Of a stretch of 64,000 nt of DNA, positions 8,691 through 18,589 are shown one piece after another. Every line of letters begins with the position of its first letter. The stretch's first letter is position 1. The stretch comes from Tamlana sp038148895 (GTDB lineage Bacteria > Bacteroidota > Bacteroidia > Flavobacteriales > Flavobacteriaceae): assembly GCA_038148895.1 (NCBI GenBank), contig JBBVGQ010000001.1. One strand, given 5' to 3'. Below the pieces are notes generated by a model. It did not search any database. It worked only from the letters and a program-made list of their open reading frames with translations, and was not told where the DNA came from. A program made the translations under genes and the position numbers.

Positions 8691-8878
8691 AAATGATTTT
8701 CAAACAAAAGAATTCATAGTAAACTTAAAAATTCATTAAATTTTATTGTCTCATTCTTTGGTTTCATTGCAAAAAGCACAATCAATTTTAAACTTAATCA
8801 AAAATTTTAACGGGAAATTATTGTTTTATTAACTTTATTTTAGGATTTTTGGAGTTGACTAATTCAAATAATTATAAA

Positions 8879-11800
8879 ATGAAAACAAAGTTTAGTGGAA
8901 TTCTAACGCTATTACTAGCGTTTGTTGTGCAGATAACTTTTGCACAAGAAAAGACAATTTCAGGTACAGTTTCAGATGGTTCTGGACTGCCCCTTCCTGG
9001 AGCAACTGTCTTAGTTAAAGGTACTACAAATGGTACATCATCTGATTTTGATGGTAATTATGCAATTAGAACTAGCCAAGGCTCAATTCTTGTGTTTAGT
9101 TTTGTTGGATATACCACTCAGGAGATTACGGTAGGCTCCTCTAACATTATTAACGTTACCTTGACGGAAGATGCGCAAGCATTGGAGGAAGTGGTTGTAA
9201 CAGCCCAAGGTATTAAACGTGAAAAAAAGGCACTTGGTTATGCCGTAACTACAATTGAGTCGGACGCCATCGAAAACAAACCGGAAACAGATGTTGCCAA
9301 ATTACTTACTGGTAAGGTTGCGGGTGTTCAGGTTAACACGGCTGGTGGATTCTTAGGACAATCTCCTAACGTTATCATCCGATCTAAAAACTCGATTACC
9401 GGCAACAACCAACCTCTATATATTGTGGATGGTATTCCTATTACTGGAGACCGTACTTTTGACCTTGACCCAAATAACATTGCATCTACTAGTGTACTTA
9501 AAGGTTTAGCGGCGTCCACCTTATACGGTGAGGATGGTAGAAACGGTGTAATCTTGATTACTACCAAAACAGGAGCTTCAGGTGAGCGTGATAAAAAGTT
9601 TGAAATTGAAATTATACAGACTACTTCTTTGTTAGATGTTGCAAACTTGCCGGAATACCAAAACAAATACGGACAAGGAGCAGATAATGCCATCAATACA
9701 ACTTTCTTTGGAAACTGGGGTGCTGCGTTTAATGGCCAAATGGTTCCCCATCATTTAAACCTTGGAAGATATGCTGACGTTTTTCCTGAATTTCAGGGAA
9801 AAATGGTGGAATATAAAGCTGTTCCTGATAACGTTTCAGACTTCTTTAATGCCGAGTTGGCAACTACAACTTCTGTGTTGGTTTCCAAAAAAGTAGAAGA
9901 TGCATCTTTCGCTTTTAATGTGAGTTATGCGGACCAAAAAGGTTTTGTGGAATCAAACTCCTTAAAAAGATTGAACCTGTCCTTTGGTGGAGACATAAAA
10001 TTGAGCAACAAATTTTCGCTTAGTGCCAAAGCTGATTATAGCAACACAGATACTAATAGACCCAGTCTAAACGCTTTCCAGATATTGACTTGGATTCCTA
10101 GAAACTTGGACATCCATAACTTGCCTTACCAACATCCAGTAACGGGAGAAAGTGTTTATTATAGAACAGACGTTACAAACCCGATTTGGACCATTAAGAA
10201 CTCAGGATATAATTTGGATACCGATCGTTTTATAGGTAGTGTCAATTTAACTTATGATTTTTCGGAAAAAACCAGTTTAAGATATACCTATGGTCTTGAT
10301 TTATATAACGAGTTAAACTTCAACTACGTTAATAAAGGTGGTATTGATAGCCCTCTCGGGTTCATTCAAAGTTTTGATAATTACAATAGAGTACAAAACC
10401 ACAGATTTATCTTAAATTTTAACAATATAGATTTTAATGATTCATTTTCTATGAATGGTCAATTAGGTTTTGAAACAAAAAATACCATTAGGGATGTATA
10501 CGGTGTTCAAGGTACAGATCAGGTAGTTTATGGTTTTCTTGATTTAGACAATTATAGGGAATACAGCCCAATTACAAGTTGGTCTACTTTGGATGGTTTT
10601 GCCATTACTCCTTCAGAGCAAAATAGGATCGGTCTTTTTGGCGCGGTTGATTTTGCTTACAAAAATTATCTCTACTTAAACTTACAAGCCAGAAATGACT
10701 GGGGCTCTACGGTTGAAAAAGCCAACCAATCAATATTCTATCCCAGTGTGGCTCTATCATTTATCCCATCATCTGCTTTTGAAGGATTTGGAGGAGACTA
10801 CTTGAAATTTAGAGCTAGTTACGGATCATCAGCTAGTTTCCCTGTAGCATACTTAACACGTCCGGCGCTTAGCTCTCAATCAAATGGATGGATTAATCCT
10901 TTTACCAATTCCATAGTAACGTTTAACTCGGTTAATACGTTCTTACCCAATCCAGATTTAAGTCCAGAGTTTTTGGAAGAATATGAGGTAGGTACTGAAG
11001 GTAGGTTTTTTAATAACCGTTTAACGTTTGATGTGTCTTTGTACCATAAAACAATTCAAGATCAAATTTTATACTCAGATCTACCAAATTCAACAGGGTT
11101 CGTTTTAACGCAAATTAATGCGGGTGATGTTGAAACTAAAGGTATAGAGGTTGGTTTAACCGTTACGCCGCTTAAATCAGAAAATTTCTTTTGGTCCATT
11201 AACAATAACTTCACCGCTTACGAATCTACGGTGCAAAACCTTCCAGTTGATTTAGTAACCATCGGCTCGGCTGATATTAACCATGCAATAAATGGAGAAC
11301 CATTTGGTGTATTCAGAGGAACATATGCTGTAAAGGATGATGCAGGTAATTTAGTTATTGACCCTACTACTGGAAAAATTATTTTTAGTGACAATGTTGG
11401 TCTTCCTGACAAAATTATTGGAGACCCCAATGAAGATTTTAGATTTTCTACAATCAACACTATTTCATACAAAAACCTAAGTTTAAGTGCTCAATTAGAA
11501 TATGTACATGGAGGTGATATTTATTCAAATACGGCTTCTAATTTATTAAGACGAGGTGTAACGATTGATACTCAAAGCAGAGAAGGTTCTTTTATCATTC
11601 CTGGGGTTTTGGGAGATCCTGAAACAGGTGAGCCTTTAACAGACAGTAATGGAGATAAGATTAAAAACAACATACAAATTGGACCAAACGACGTTTACTT
11701 CATAAACCTACAAGACGTTGATGAAAACTTGGTTTATGATGCTTCTGTGGTGCGCTTAAGAGATGTTTCCCTAAGCTATAAAATGTCTGAAAAGTTTTTG

Positions 11801-11995
11801 GAAAAGACACCGTTTGGATCAATATCATTTACACTTTCAGGTAATAACTTGTGGTATTCAACACCTAACTTACCAAAAGGATTAAATCTTGACCCAGAAG
11901 TATTGGCCACAGGACAAGGAAACACATTTGGAGTTGATTTCCAAAATGCTCCTTCTTACAAACAATACTCGTTTAGCGTCAAATTAACTTTTTAA
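8879..11995 (+). CDS. SusC/RagA-type TonB-linked outer-membrane transporter
   Basis: 1038 residues from the ATG at 8879 (MKTKFSGILTLLLAFVVQ...), which gives a clean signal peptide ending TFAQ; a TTG start 30 bp upstream is less likely. After the signal comes the carboxypeptidase-regulatory-like domain (ISGTVSDGSGLPLPGATVLV ... FDGNYAI ... FVGYTTQEI), the TonB-box/plug start LEEVVVTAQGIKREKKALGY, a plug domain (about 120-240) and a long beta barrel ending SFSVKLTF. It imports a ligand captured by the SusD-like partner encoded 12 bp downstream. The substrate cannot be read from the sequence. Confidence 0.92.
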   Translation: MKTKFSGILTLLLAFVVQITFAQEKTISGTVSDGSGLPLPGATVLVKGTTNGTSSDFDGNYAIRTSQGSILVFSFVGYTTQEITVGSSNIINVTLTEDAQALEEVVVTAQGIKREKKALGYAVTTIESDAIENKPETDVAKLLTGKVAGVQVNTAGGFLGQSPNVIIRSKNSITGNNQPLYIVDGIPITGDRTFDLDPNNIASTSVLKGLAASTLYGEDGRNGVILITTKTGASGERDKKFEIEIIQTTSLLDVANLPEYQNKYGQGADNAINTTFFGNWGAAFNGQMVPHHLNLGRYADVFPEFQGKMVEYKAVPDNVSDFFNAELATTTSVLVSKKVEDASFAFNVSYADQKGFVESNSLKRLNLSFGGDIKLSNKFSLSAKADYSNTDTNRPSLNAFQILTWIPRNLDIHNLPYQHPVTGESVYYRTDVTNPIWTIKNSGYNLDTDRFIGSVNLTYDFSEKTSLRYTYGLDLYNELNFNYVNKGGIDSPLGFIQSFDNYNRVQNHRFILNFNNIDFNDSFSMNGQLGFETKNTIRDVYGVQGTDQVVYGFLDLDNYREYSPITSWSTLDGFAITPSEQNRIGLFGAVDFAYKNYLYLNLQARNDWGSTVEKANQSIFYPSVALSFIPSSAFEGFGGDYLKFRASYGSSASFPVAYLTRPALSSQSNGWINPFTNSIVTFNSVNTFLPNPDLSPEFLEEYEVGTEGRFFNNRLTFDVSLYHKTIQDQILYSDLPNSTGFVLTQINAGDVETKGIEVGLTVTPLKSENFFWSINNNFTAYESTVQNLPVDLVTIGSADINHAINGEPFGVFRGTYAVKDDAGNLVIDPTTGKIIFSDNVGLPDKIIGDPNEDFRFSTINTISYKNLSLSAQLEYVHGGDIYSNTASNLLRRGVTIDTQSREGSFIIPGVLGDPETGEPLTDSNGDKIKNNIQIGPNDVYFINLQDVDENLVYDASVVRLRDVSLSYKMSEKFLEKTPFGSISFTLSGNNLWYSTPNLPKGLNLDPEVLATGQGNTFGVDFQNAPSYKQYSFSVKLTF

Positions 11996-12007
11996 AAAAA
12001 ATACGCA

Positions 12008-13729
12008 ATGAAAACATATAAAAGAATAACAAAATATTCTGTTTTACTGGGGTTAATGGTAACGATGCTATTTAACTCTTGTGAAACCTTAAATTTAGAA
12101 TTACAAGAGGATCCCAATGAACTTGGGGAGAGCTCGGCAGACCCTAATTTTGTTCTTAATTCAATTGAAGGCACATTTGGATTTCAGCACTTTGGATTGA
12201 ATGCCATCGTTGAACCAATGATGAGACATAACCATTTGTTTGGAACTTATGCAAATAGTGCGGGAACCGAAACTATGAATGCGGCTTGGCAACAAACCTA
12301 TGCCATAACCACCAATTTAAATTTTATTAAACCCATAGCTGAAGCAAGAGGTTTACCACAACATATTGGCGTAGGTCAAGTTGTTGAGGCTTTTGCCTAC
12401 ATTACTTTAGTGGATTTTATTGGTACGGCAGCATACAGTCAAGCTGTTAACGCTGAATTTCCAAATCCGAAATTGGATGAGGGTGAAGACATTTACAACG
12501 CCATGTATGACCAATTGGATGAAGCTATCGTGAACTTGAGCCAGGAAAACGCAATTGCATTTAACGATATATACTACAACGGTGACGCAAGTAAATGGAT
12601 AAAATTAGCTAATTCATTAAAGTTAAGAATGTATGTGCAAAGTAAGTTAGTAGCTACACCAGCAATGGTAGCTAGCTTAAATGCCATCGTTGCCAGCGGT
12701 AATTTTATCTCTGACCCCGCCGATGATTTTCAAGTGCTTTTTGGAACGAATGAAACCAATCCGGATAACAGACATCCTTATTTCCAACAGCAATATGGCC
12801 AAGGAACAGATGCTGGTAACGTATTTCAAAGCAATGATTTCATGAATCTATTGCTCAATACTAAATCTGCTCCAGATCCTAGAACGCCATACTATTTCTA
12901 CAGACAAGATTTAAACGATCCACCAGCTCAAGATTATGACCATTGTACGCCTTCCTTTTTGTATTGCTATTTAGGTGATGGCTATGATGGTAGAGACCAC
13001 GGTGATGACGAAGGTATTGAAAACGATGGTCTACAACGTGTTGCTTATGGTATTTATCCAGGTGGTGGTGCTTATGACAGTGCAGGAACTCAAGCGGAAG
13101 AAATTGCCGTTGCCAACTCCACTTTTGTTTATGACCCAAGTGCCTCTGGAACAGAAGCTGAGCAAAGAGCACTTCATATAAGCACACACCTTAGTACGGT
13201 AAACCCATCTACAGTAAACAGTACTAATAATGGTGGAGCTGGTGTAGGTCCATTTCTTACAGCTTGTTTCGTTCATTTCCTATTGGCTGAAGCTGCTTTA
13301 CCTGCCCCACAGGGTATGGGAGCTAGCGGAAACAGCGCTACATTACTTGAAAAAGCAATGCAACTATCGTTTGATAAAGTAGCTGATGTGAGTGGTATAC
13401 CAATGCCATCGGCCGACGTTGACGACTATATTGACGAGGTTATGGCAGAATTTAATGCCGCTGACAATGAAGGTAAATTAGAAGTTATTGCACGCGAATT
13501 CTATATTGCATCTTTCGGTAATAGTATAGAAGCTTATAACTTATACAGAAGAACAGGATATCCAACTCTTGAGCCTCATGTTTTGAGTAGTGGAGGAGCA
13601 TTCCCAAGAAGTTTCTTCTTGCCTGCATCAGAGTTAAACACGAACGCAAATCTTGATCCGGATTTAGATCAGAAAAAATTAACCGACCAAGTTTTTTGGG
13701 ATACCAATCCTGCTGGTTTTATTGATTAA
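12008..13729 (+). CDS. SusD/RagB-type nutrient-binding lipoprotein (SusD-like_2 type)
   Basis: 573 residues; signal with lipobox ending NSC (Cys25), so lipid-anchored at the outer membrane over the SusC pore. LQEDPN just after the anchor and the overall pattern match the SusD-like_2 family rather than classical SusD. Residues 323-341 read GDGYDGRDHGDDEGIENDG, an acidic loop preceded by two cysteines (CTPSFLYC), which I believe recurs in this family and could bind a metal ion. It lies 12 bp after susC and 12 bp before the next lipoprotein gene. It has no enzymatic domain. Confidence 0.85.
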   Translation: MKTYKRITKYSVLLGLMVTMLFNSCETLNLELQEDPNELGESSADPNFVLNSIEGTFGFQHFGLNAIVEPMMRHNHLFGTYANSAGTETMNAAWQQTYAITTNLNFIKPIAEARGLPQHIGVGQVVEAFAYITLVDFIGTAAYSQAVNAEFPNPKLDEGEDIYNAMYDQLDEAIVNLSQENAIAFNDIYYNGDASKWIKLANSLKLRMYVQSKLVATPAMVASLNAIVASGNFISDPADDFQVLFGTNETNPDNRHPYFQQQYGQGTDAGNVFQSNDFMNLLLNTKSAPDPRTPYYFYRQDLNDPPAQDYDHCTPSFLYCYLGDGYDGRDHGDDEGIENDGLQRVAYGIYPGGGAYDSAGTQAEEIAVANSTFVYDPSASGTEAEQRALHISTHLSTVNPSTVNSTNNGGAGVGPFLTACFVHFLLAEAALPAPQGMGASGNSATLLEKAMQLSFDKVADVSGIPMPSADVDDYIDEVMAEFNAADNEGKLEVIAREFYIASFGNSIEAYNLYRRTGYPTLEPHVLSSGGAFPRSFFLPASELNTNANLDPDLDQKKLTDQVFWDTNPAGFID

Positions 13730-13741
13730 AAAAAGATAATT

Positions 13742-14674
13742 ATGAAAAAAATAAAATATTTATTAGCCTATTTTGTACTTGGAGCGGTAAGTTTCACTTG
13801 TACAGACCAAAGCACGTTTAGAAATCCCTCTCACCACGAATTGGAGCAAGGTGCTTTTATTAGATTCTCAGGTAATGTTATGCCTGCTACATTTGAAGAC
13901 GCTCAAAACATTTCTTTTACTTCAGAAGTTTGGGATCCAAATAACAATGTTATTGAATACAATCTGGGGATAACCGCAATAGTTGGAGGTGTAAAATATG
14001 TTGCTGACGATATTATTACCCTAACCAGTTTCCCTGGAACGGTTACAATAACCAGCCAACTTATCGCCGATGCTATTGGTGTTGATGTCAACACATTCGG
14101 ATTTGGTGACCAATTTAATTTCCTAGGTACCGCAACCCGAGCAGACGGTGTGGTATTTAATGGTTTGCAACCTTCATATGATGATGACACCATGTCAATA
14201 GGCATTGGAACCACTGAAGCACAATTAGAAACACCCGCCTATAAAAATGCCATGACATTTGGGACTATCATTTCATGCCCTTTTAATCAGGCAGATATGA
14301 TAGGTACCTATACCATTCTTCAAGATGATGGTTTTTCAGCAACAGGTAATACGCAATTTGAAATTATTGCCGGTCCCACCGCTAACCAAATAATACTTGT
14401 TAATCCTTACGATTCTGCAGGGAACTTTAACATTACAGTTGATGTTACCCCTTTGGGTATTGCCACTTTTGAAAATCAAATGGGTGTATTAACCGAAGAA
14501 ATATGTTGCGCGGGTTATACGCCCACATATTTCGAATCAAATGCGGTTGTTTCTATTGCCCTTTCATGTATTGGATACATTAGTCTTAATTTCGATACAG
14601 GCTTAGGTCTTGCTGGAAATCCACCAACTGCGTTTACCTTTGGTCCAGGAAAATTTGTAGCCCAAAAAAATTAA
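13742..14674 (+). CDS. Unrecognised lipoprotein, third gene of the SusCD operon
   Basis: 310 residues; short signal peptide and lipobox ending SFTC (Cys20). I do not recognise a family. Residues about 35-150 and 180-305 look like two beta-rich halves, the second starting IISCPFNQADMIGTYTILQD; four cysteines in the second half (SC, CC, SC) could form disulphides. The position directly after SusD suggests a surface ligand-binding or accessory lipoprotein of the SusE/SusF kind by location, not by similarity. It is 18 bp from the next gene. Confidence 0.75.
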   Translation: MKKIKYLLAYFVLGAVSFTCTDQSTFRNPSHHELEQGAFIRFSGNVMPATFEDAQNISFTSEVWDPNNNVIEYNLGITAIVGGVKYVADDIITLTSFPGTVTITSQLIADAIGVDVNTFGFGDQFNFLGTATRADGVVFNGLQPSYDDDTMSIGIGTTEAQLETPAYKNAMTFGTIISCPFNQADMIGTYTILQDDGFSATGNTQFEIIAGPTANQIILVNPYDSAGNFNITVDVTPLGIATFENQMGVLTEEICCAGYTPTYFESNAVVSIALSCIGYISLNFDTGLGLAGNPPTAFTFGPGKFVAQKN

Positions 14675-14692
14675 CTCAAAATTAGTTAGATT

Positions 14693-15601
14693 ATGAAAAA
14701 AATAATATATATCACATTTTCCATATTAACTATCGGGCTTTTCTCCTGTAGTGAAGACGACAGTTATTCAATTGCTTATGTTGACAATGAGCAAAAGGTA
14801 GCGCTAACTGGTACGCTGACGATTACAAATCCATCGACAACTATTTATACTGGTGATGCTATATCCTTTATTGTTGAAGTACCTCAAGCCTTTGAAGTAG
14901 ATGCTAAAGTGGAGGTTACGTTTAAATCGTCTTATAACGAACTAGCACTTACTTCTAATATCGATAAAGTTTATGTTACTATCCCTAAAGGTACAACTTC
15001 CTTGTCAGGGACTTATGACGCATCATCTTTCGGTAATGACATACCTTTCTTGGGTGTAGCAGATTTTTTAACGGCTAATATTACGGGTATTGCCCTTGTG
15101 CAACCTCCAAAAGAAGATGAAGAAGGAAACCCAATAAATCCCTATGTACCAGTTGATGATCCATACACTATGACTTCTGAAGCGGTAAACTTTCAATTTA
15201 TAGCTGGTACCTCTTGGACAGTTCCTACCGATAAAACTTTAATGGTAAGCTTAGATTGGCAAGGCCCTTATAGTGAAAATGATATAGACCTATATATCAT
15301 TGATTCAGGGTTTACAACCCTATATGAATCATCGGAATCTGGATCTCGATTCGAGGGTGATTTCTTTAATAATCCTGCCAATGAAAATCATCCTGATGGA
15401 GATTACGTTGTTGAGATAGGTGTATATACCAGTGTTGATGATAGCCCAATACCTTATCAACTTACGTTTACTCATCCAGATGGGACCAGAGAAGTTTTTG
15501 AAGGCACTGTAGATCCTACTATTGGTTACGTAGATCCTGTAGGATTTACTAAAACAACTGATGGAGAAGGAAATGTTACTTATGACATATATGCCCTTTA
15601 A
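14693..15601 (+). CDS. Unrecognised lipoprotein, fourth gene of the SusCD operon
   Basis: 302 residues with lipobox LFSC (Cys19). An N-terminal Ig-like beta region (LTGTLTITNPSTTIYTGDAISFIVEV) is followed by a jelly-roll-like C-terminal part (SLDWQGPYSENDIDLYIIDSG) that resembles pre-peptidase C-terminal (PPC)-type domains with an acidic, possibly calcium-binding DIDLY strand. It is the last gene before a strong terminator. Probably a surface-exposed binding protein acting with the SusCD pair; function unknown. Confidence 0.75.
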   Translation: MKKIIYITFSILTIGLFSCSEDDSYSIAYVDNEQKVALTGTLTITNPSTTIYTGDAISFIVEVPQAFEVDAKVEVTFKSSYNELALTSNIDKVYVTIPKGTTSLSGTYDASSFGNDIPFLGVADFLTANITGIALVQPPKEDEEGNPINPYVPVDDPYTMTSEAVNFQFIAGTSWTVPTDKTLMVSLDWQGPYSENDIDLYIIDSGFTTLYESSESGSRFEGDFFNNPANENHPDGDYVVEIGVYTSVDDSPIPYQLTFTHPDGTREVFEGTVDPTIGYVDPVGFTKTTDGEGNVTYDIYAL

Positions 15602-15620
15602 AATATTTTAATTGTTTAAA

Positions 15621-15650
15621 AAACCACCTCAATTTCGAGGTGGTTTTTTT
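15621..15650 (+). terminator. Intrinsic terminator of the susC operon
   Basis: Ten-base-pair stem AAACCACCTC / GAGGTGGTTT (15621-15630 with 15637-15646), 6-nt loop, followed by an uninterrupted T tract to 15650. It begins 20 bp after the last lipoprotein stop. A run of A before the stem would make it work on the opposite strand too, but no minus-strand gene reads into it. Confidence 0.9.
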
Positions 15651-15663
15651 ATACCTTTAACCC

Positions 15664-16401
15664 ATGGAAAACCTAACCCAAATATTTGGCATAAGAGCCA
15701 TAATTGAGGCCATTAACGCCGGTGAAACCATTGATAAAGTGTTTCTTCAAAAAGGCTTAAGCGGTGAACTATTCAACGAGTTGGAATCTTTAGTCAATAA
15801 AAAATCCATCAACAAATCTTATGTGCCTGTTGAAAAACTCAATAGACTGACCAATAAAAACCACCAAGGTGCTGTTGCCCAAATCTCTCCTGTTGCATTC
15901 CACGATATGGAAACTTTAGTTTTAAATGTGATTGAATCTGGCAAAGACCCCTTGTTTCTATTATTGGACCAACTTAGTGATGTCAGGAATTTTGGGGCAA
16001 TTATTAGAACTGCCGAATGCACAGGTGTTGATGGTATAATAATTCAAAAAAAAGGTGGTGCTCCTGTAAATGGGGACACCATTAAAACAAGTGCGGGTGC
16101 TGTTTTTAAAGTGCCTATTTGTAAGGTAGACCATATAAAAGACGCCGTATTTTATATGCAAGCTTCTGGAATAAAGGTCATAGCCGCAACGGAAAAAACA
16201 AATGACACCCTATACGATGTTTCATTTAGTGAACCGTGTGCTATAATTATGGGTTCTGAAAGTCGTGGTATAAACCCCTCAATTTTAAAAGTTGTGGATG
16301 CCAAGGCTAAATTACCTCTGCTTGGAACCATTGAATCTTTAAATGTTTCAGTGGCTTGTGGGGCATTTTTGTATGAAGCTGTTAGACAAAGACTTTCTTA
16401 G
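15664..16401 (+). CDS. rlmB: 23S rRNA (guanosine-2'-O-)-methyltransferase RlmB, SpoU/TrmH family
   Basis: 245 residues. The N-terminal substrate-binding domain (IFGIRAIIEAINAGETIDKVFL) is followed by the SPOUT knot with all three motifs: LDQLSDVRNFGAIIRTAECTG, IIMGSESRGI and LPLLGTIESLNVSVACGAFLYEA. It methylates G2251 of 23S rRNA using SAM. The start is only 13 bp after the T tract of the previous terminator. It ends 5 bp from the convergent rhomboid gene, leaving no room for separate terminators. Confidence 0.9.
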   Translation: MENLTQIFGIRAIIEAINAGETIDKVFLQKGLSGELFNELESLVNKKSINKSYVPVEKLNRLTNKNHQGAVAQISPVAFHDMETLVLNVIESGKDPLFLLLDQLSDVRNFGAIIRTAECTGVDGIIIQKKGGAPVNGDTIKTSAGAVFKVPICKVDHIKDAVFYMQASGIKVIAATEKTNDTLYDVSFSEPCAIIMGSESRGINPSILKVVDAKAKLPLLGTIESLNVSVACGAFLYEAVRQRLS

Positions 16402-16406
16402 ACTTA

Positions 16407-17144
16407 CTAGATTTTTGGATTTTTAGATTTATCCTGTTTATAGATATAATTAATAGTTGGCTCGTCTTCTATTTCTGTTTCAATATTTTCTATAAAATTC
16501 CCATCTTTATCAAAGTGTTTTAAAAACGGGTCATCATCTTCGTTATAGTTTCCCTGTTCCCAAACATATTTTTTTGGCTTAGCAACTTGCTTTCTAAAAA
16601 TTAAAGCAAAAAGGAAACCCGTAATTAAACCCGCTGTATGACCTTCCCATGAAATACCTTCTTCAATAGGCAATGTATACCAAATCATGCTTCCATAAAG
16701 AAAAACGACCAACAGAGACAAGGCAATGAGCCTAAAATGTTTTGCAAAAACCCCTTTAAAAAAAGTAAAACTTATTAAAACATAAATGAGTCCGCTTATC
16801 CCGATATGATATGAAGGTCGACCAATCCACCACGTTAAAAAACCAGATAATAAAATACCATAAACAATGACTTTCCAAGCAATAGCTCTATAGAAATAAA
16901 ATAATGCCACGGATAGCACAAATAATGGCACGGTGTTATGATAAATATGCTTAATGCTGCCATGTATAAAAGGGCTTAACACAACCCCCCTCAACCCCTT
17001 TAAAGTCTGCGGATAGATGCCATACTTGTTAAAGTTATATCCAAAACGTACCTCAAACCAAAATACCAACCAAATGAGCAGTACTAAAGATATAGGGTAG
17101 GCCACTACCCCAGTTGAAAATTTAAAATGTGATTGGGTTTTCAT
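16407..17144 (-). CDS. Rhomboid-family intramembrane serine protease
   Basis: 245 residues, about six transmembrane helices. Catalytic serine S117 is in GISG (115-118) and the catalytic histidine H169 is in WEGHTAG; the upstream HGSIKHIYHN (61-70) matches the rhomboid HxxxxHxxxN pattern. It therefore looks active. The last about 60 residues are a cytoplasmic hydrophilic tail rich in acidic residues. It cleaves membrane proteins within the bilayer; substrate unknown. Convergent with rlmB, divergent from rarA. Confidence 0.88.
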   Translation of the reverse strand: MKTQSHFKFSTGVVAYPISLVLLIWLVFWFEVRFGYNFNKYGIYPQTLKGLRGVVLSPFIHGSIKHIYHNTVPLFVLSVALFYFYRAIAWKVIVYGILLSGFLTWWIGRPSYHIGISGLIYVLISFTFFKGVFAKHFRLIALSLLVVFLYGSMIWYTLPIEEGISWEGHTAGLITGFLFALIFRKQVAKPKKYVWEQGNYNEDDDPFLKHFDKDGNFIENIETEIEDEPTINYIYKQDKSKNPKI

Positions 17145-17296
17145 TGAGCTTAAGATAGCAAATAATCGACCAACTTTGTTTTTGATGCTAAAATGTCATA
17201 TCCATCACTTTACAAAAATTTTACTTTTTAATGTTGATGAAATTAAGTTCAAAATAACATTCTATTTTACAAAGGAATTGTTTTAATTTTACGCAT

Positions 17297-18580
17297 ATGA
17301 ATGTAAATGAGCCCTTAGCCGAACGATTACGTCCAAAAACCTTGTCCGAATATGTGAGTCAAACACACTTAGTGGGTGAAGGTGGCGCACTTTCGCAGCA
17401 TATTAAACAAGGCTTGATTCCATCAATGATTTTTTGGGGGCCTCCTGGAACGGGAAAAACCACACTTGCCAACATTATTGCCACAGAATCTGGAAGACCA
17501 TTTTATACATTGAGTGCCATAAATTCTGGCGTTAAGGATGTTAGGGACGTTATTGAAAAAGCCAAGCAAAGTGGCGGGCTGTTTACCACCAAAAATCCAA
17601 TTTTATTCATAGATGAAATTCATCGATTCAGCAAATCGCAACAAGACTCGTTATTACAGGCTGTTGAAAAGGGCTGGATTACCCTTATAGGCGCAACAAC
17701 CGAAAACCCCAGTTTTGAGGTTATTTCTGCCCTACTATCGCGTTGTCAGGTTTATATTTTAAATGCTTTTGACAAAACGGATTTAGAAACCCTTTTAACA
17801 CGTGCCATTAAACAAGATGAGCTGCTTTCAAAAAAAAATATCGAATTAAAGGAAACGAATGCCCTTTTAAAACTTTCGGGGGGCGATGCCCGAAAATTGC
17901 TCAATATTTTTGAACTTATTGTCAACTCTTTCAATACAGATTCTGTTACCATTACAGATGAAATTGTACTCAAGAAAGTACAGAACAATACCGTTCGTTA
18001 CGACAAAACTGGCGAGCAACATTACGATATTATTTCGGCGTTTATAAAGTCCATTCGTGGCAGCGACCCCAATGCCGCCGTTTATTGGCTCGCTCGTATG
18101 ATTGAAGGTGGCGAAGACGTTAAGTTTATCGCCCGTCGAATGCTTATTTCAGCCAGCGAAGATATCGGCAATGCCAACCCCACGGCCTTGGTTATTGCAA
18201 ACAACACGTTTCAAGCTGTAAATACCATTGGTTACCCTGAATCCAGAATTATTTTAAGCCAATGCGCCACATATTTGGCTTGCTCCCCTAAAAGCAATGC
18301 CGCCTATACCGCTATTGGCAGTGCACAAAAATTGGTTAAGGAAACGGGCGATTTAAGTGTTCCTCTTGAAATACGAAATGCACCGACAAAACTTATGAAA
18401 GAATTGGGGTATGGCGACAATTACAAATATGCCCATAACTACGAAAACAATTTTGCTGACCAAGAGTTTTTGCCAGACGAAATTAAAAATACGAAACTGT
18501 ACGACCCTGGCAACAATGCCAGAGAGAATGCGCACCGTGAGTTTTTAAAGCAACGTTGGAAAGATAAATATAACTACTAA
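17297..18580 (+). CDS. rarA: Replication-associated recombination protein A (RarA/MgsA AAA+ ATPase)
   Basis: 427 residues, usual length. Starts NEPLAERLRPKTLSEYVSQ; Walker A GPPGTGKT at 48-55, Walker B LFIDEIHRF near 100, sensor region IGATTENPSFE, then the C-terminal MgsA tetramerisation part (KSIRGSDPNAAVYWLARMIEGGEDVKFIARR, read in parts). It acts at stalled replication forks. A 9-base A run lies inside the coding region near 17827-17835 but the frame is intact. Single-gene unit with an AT-rich 152-bp upstream gap. Confidence 0.92.
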   Translation: MNVNEPLAERLRPKTLSEYVSQTHLVGEGGALSQHIKQGLIPSMIFWGPPGTGKTTLANIIATESGRPFYTLSAINSGVKDVRDVIEKAKQSGGLFTTKNPILFIDEIHRFSKSQQDSLLQAVEKGWITLIGATTENPSFEVISALLSRCQVYILNAFDKTDLETLLTRAIKQDELLSKKNIELKETNALLKLSGGDARKLLNIFELIVNSFNTDSVTITDEIVLKKVQNNTVRYDKTGEQHYDIISAFIKSIRGSDPNAAVYWLARMIEGGEDVKFIARRMLISASEDIGNANPTALVIANNTFQAVNTIGYPESRIILSQCATYLACSPKSNAAYTAIGSAQKLVKETGDLSVPLEIRNAPTKLMKELGYGDNYKYAHNYENNFADQEFLPDEIKNTKLYDPGNNARENAHREFLKQRWKDKYNY

Positions 18581-18589
18581 TCTTTTTGG

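Noticed and set aside
12879..13187. His-rich 102-codon frame opposite the SusD-like gene
   Set aside because: The histidines result from GAT/GGT-rich codons of the acidic motif read in reverse; no start signals.
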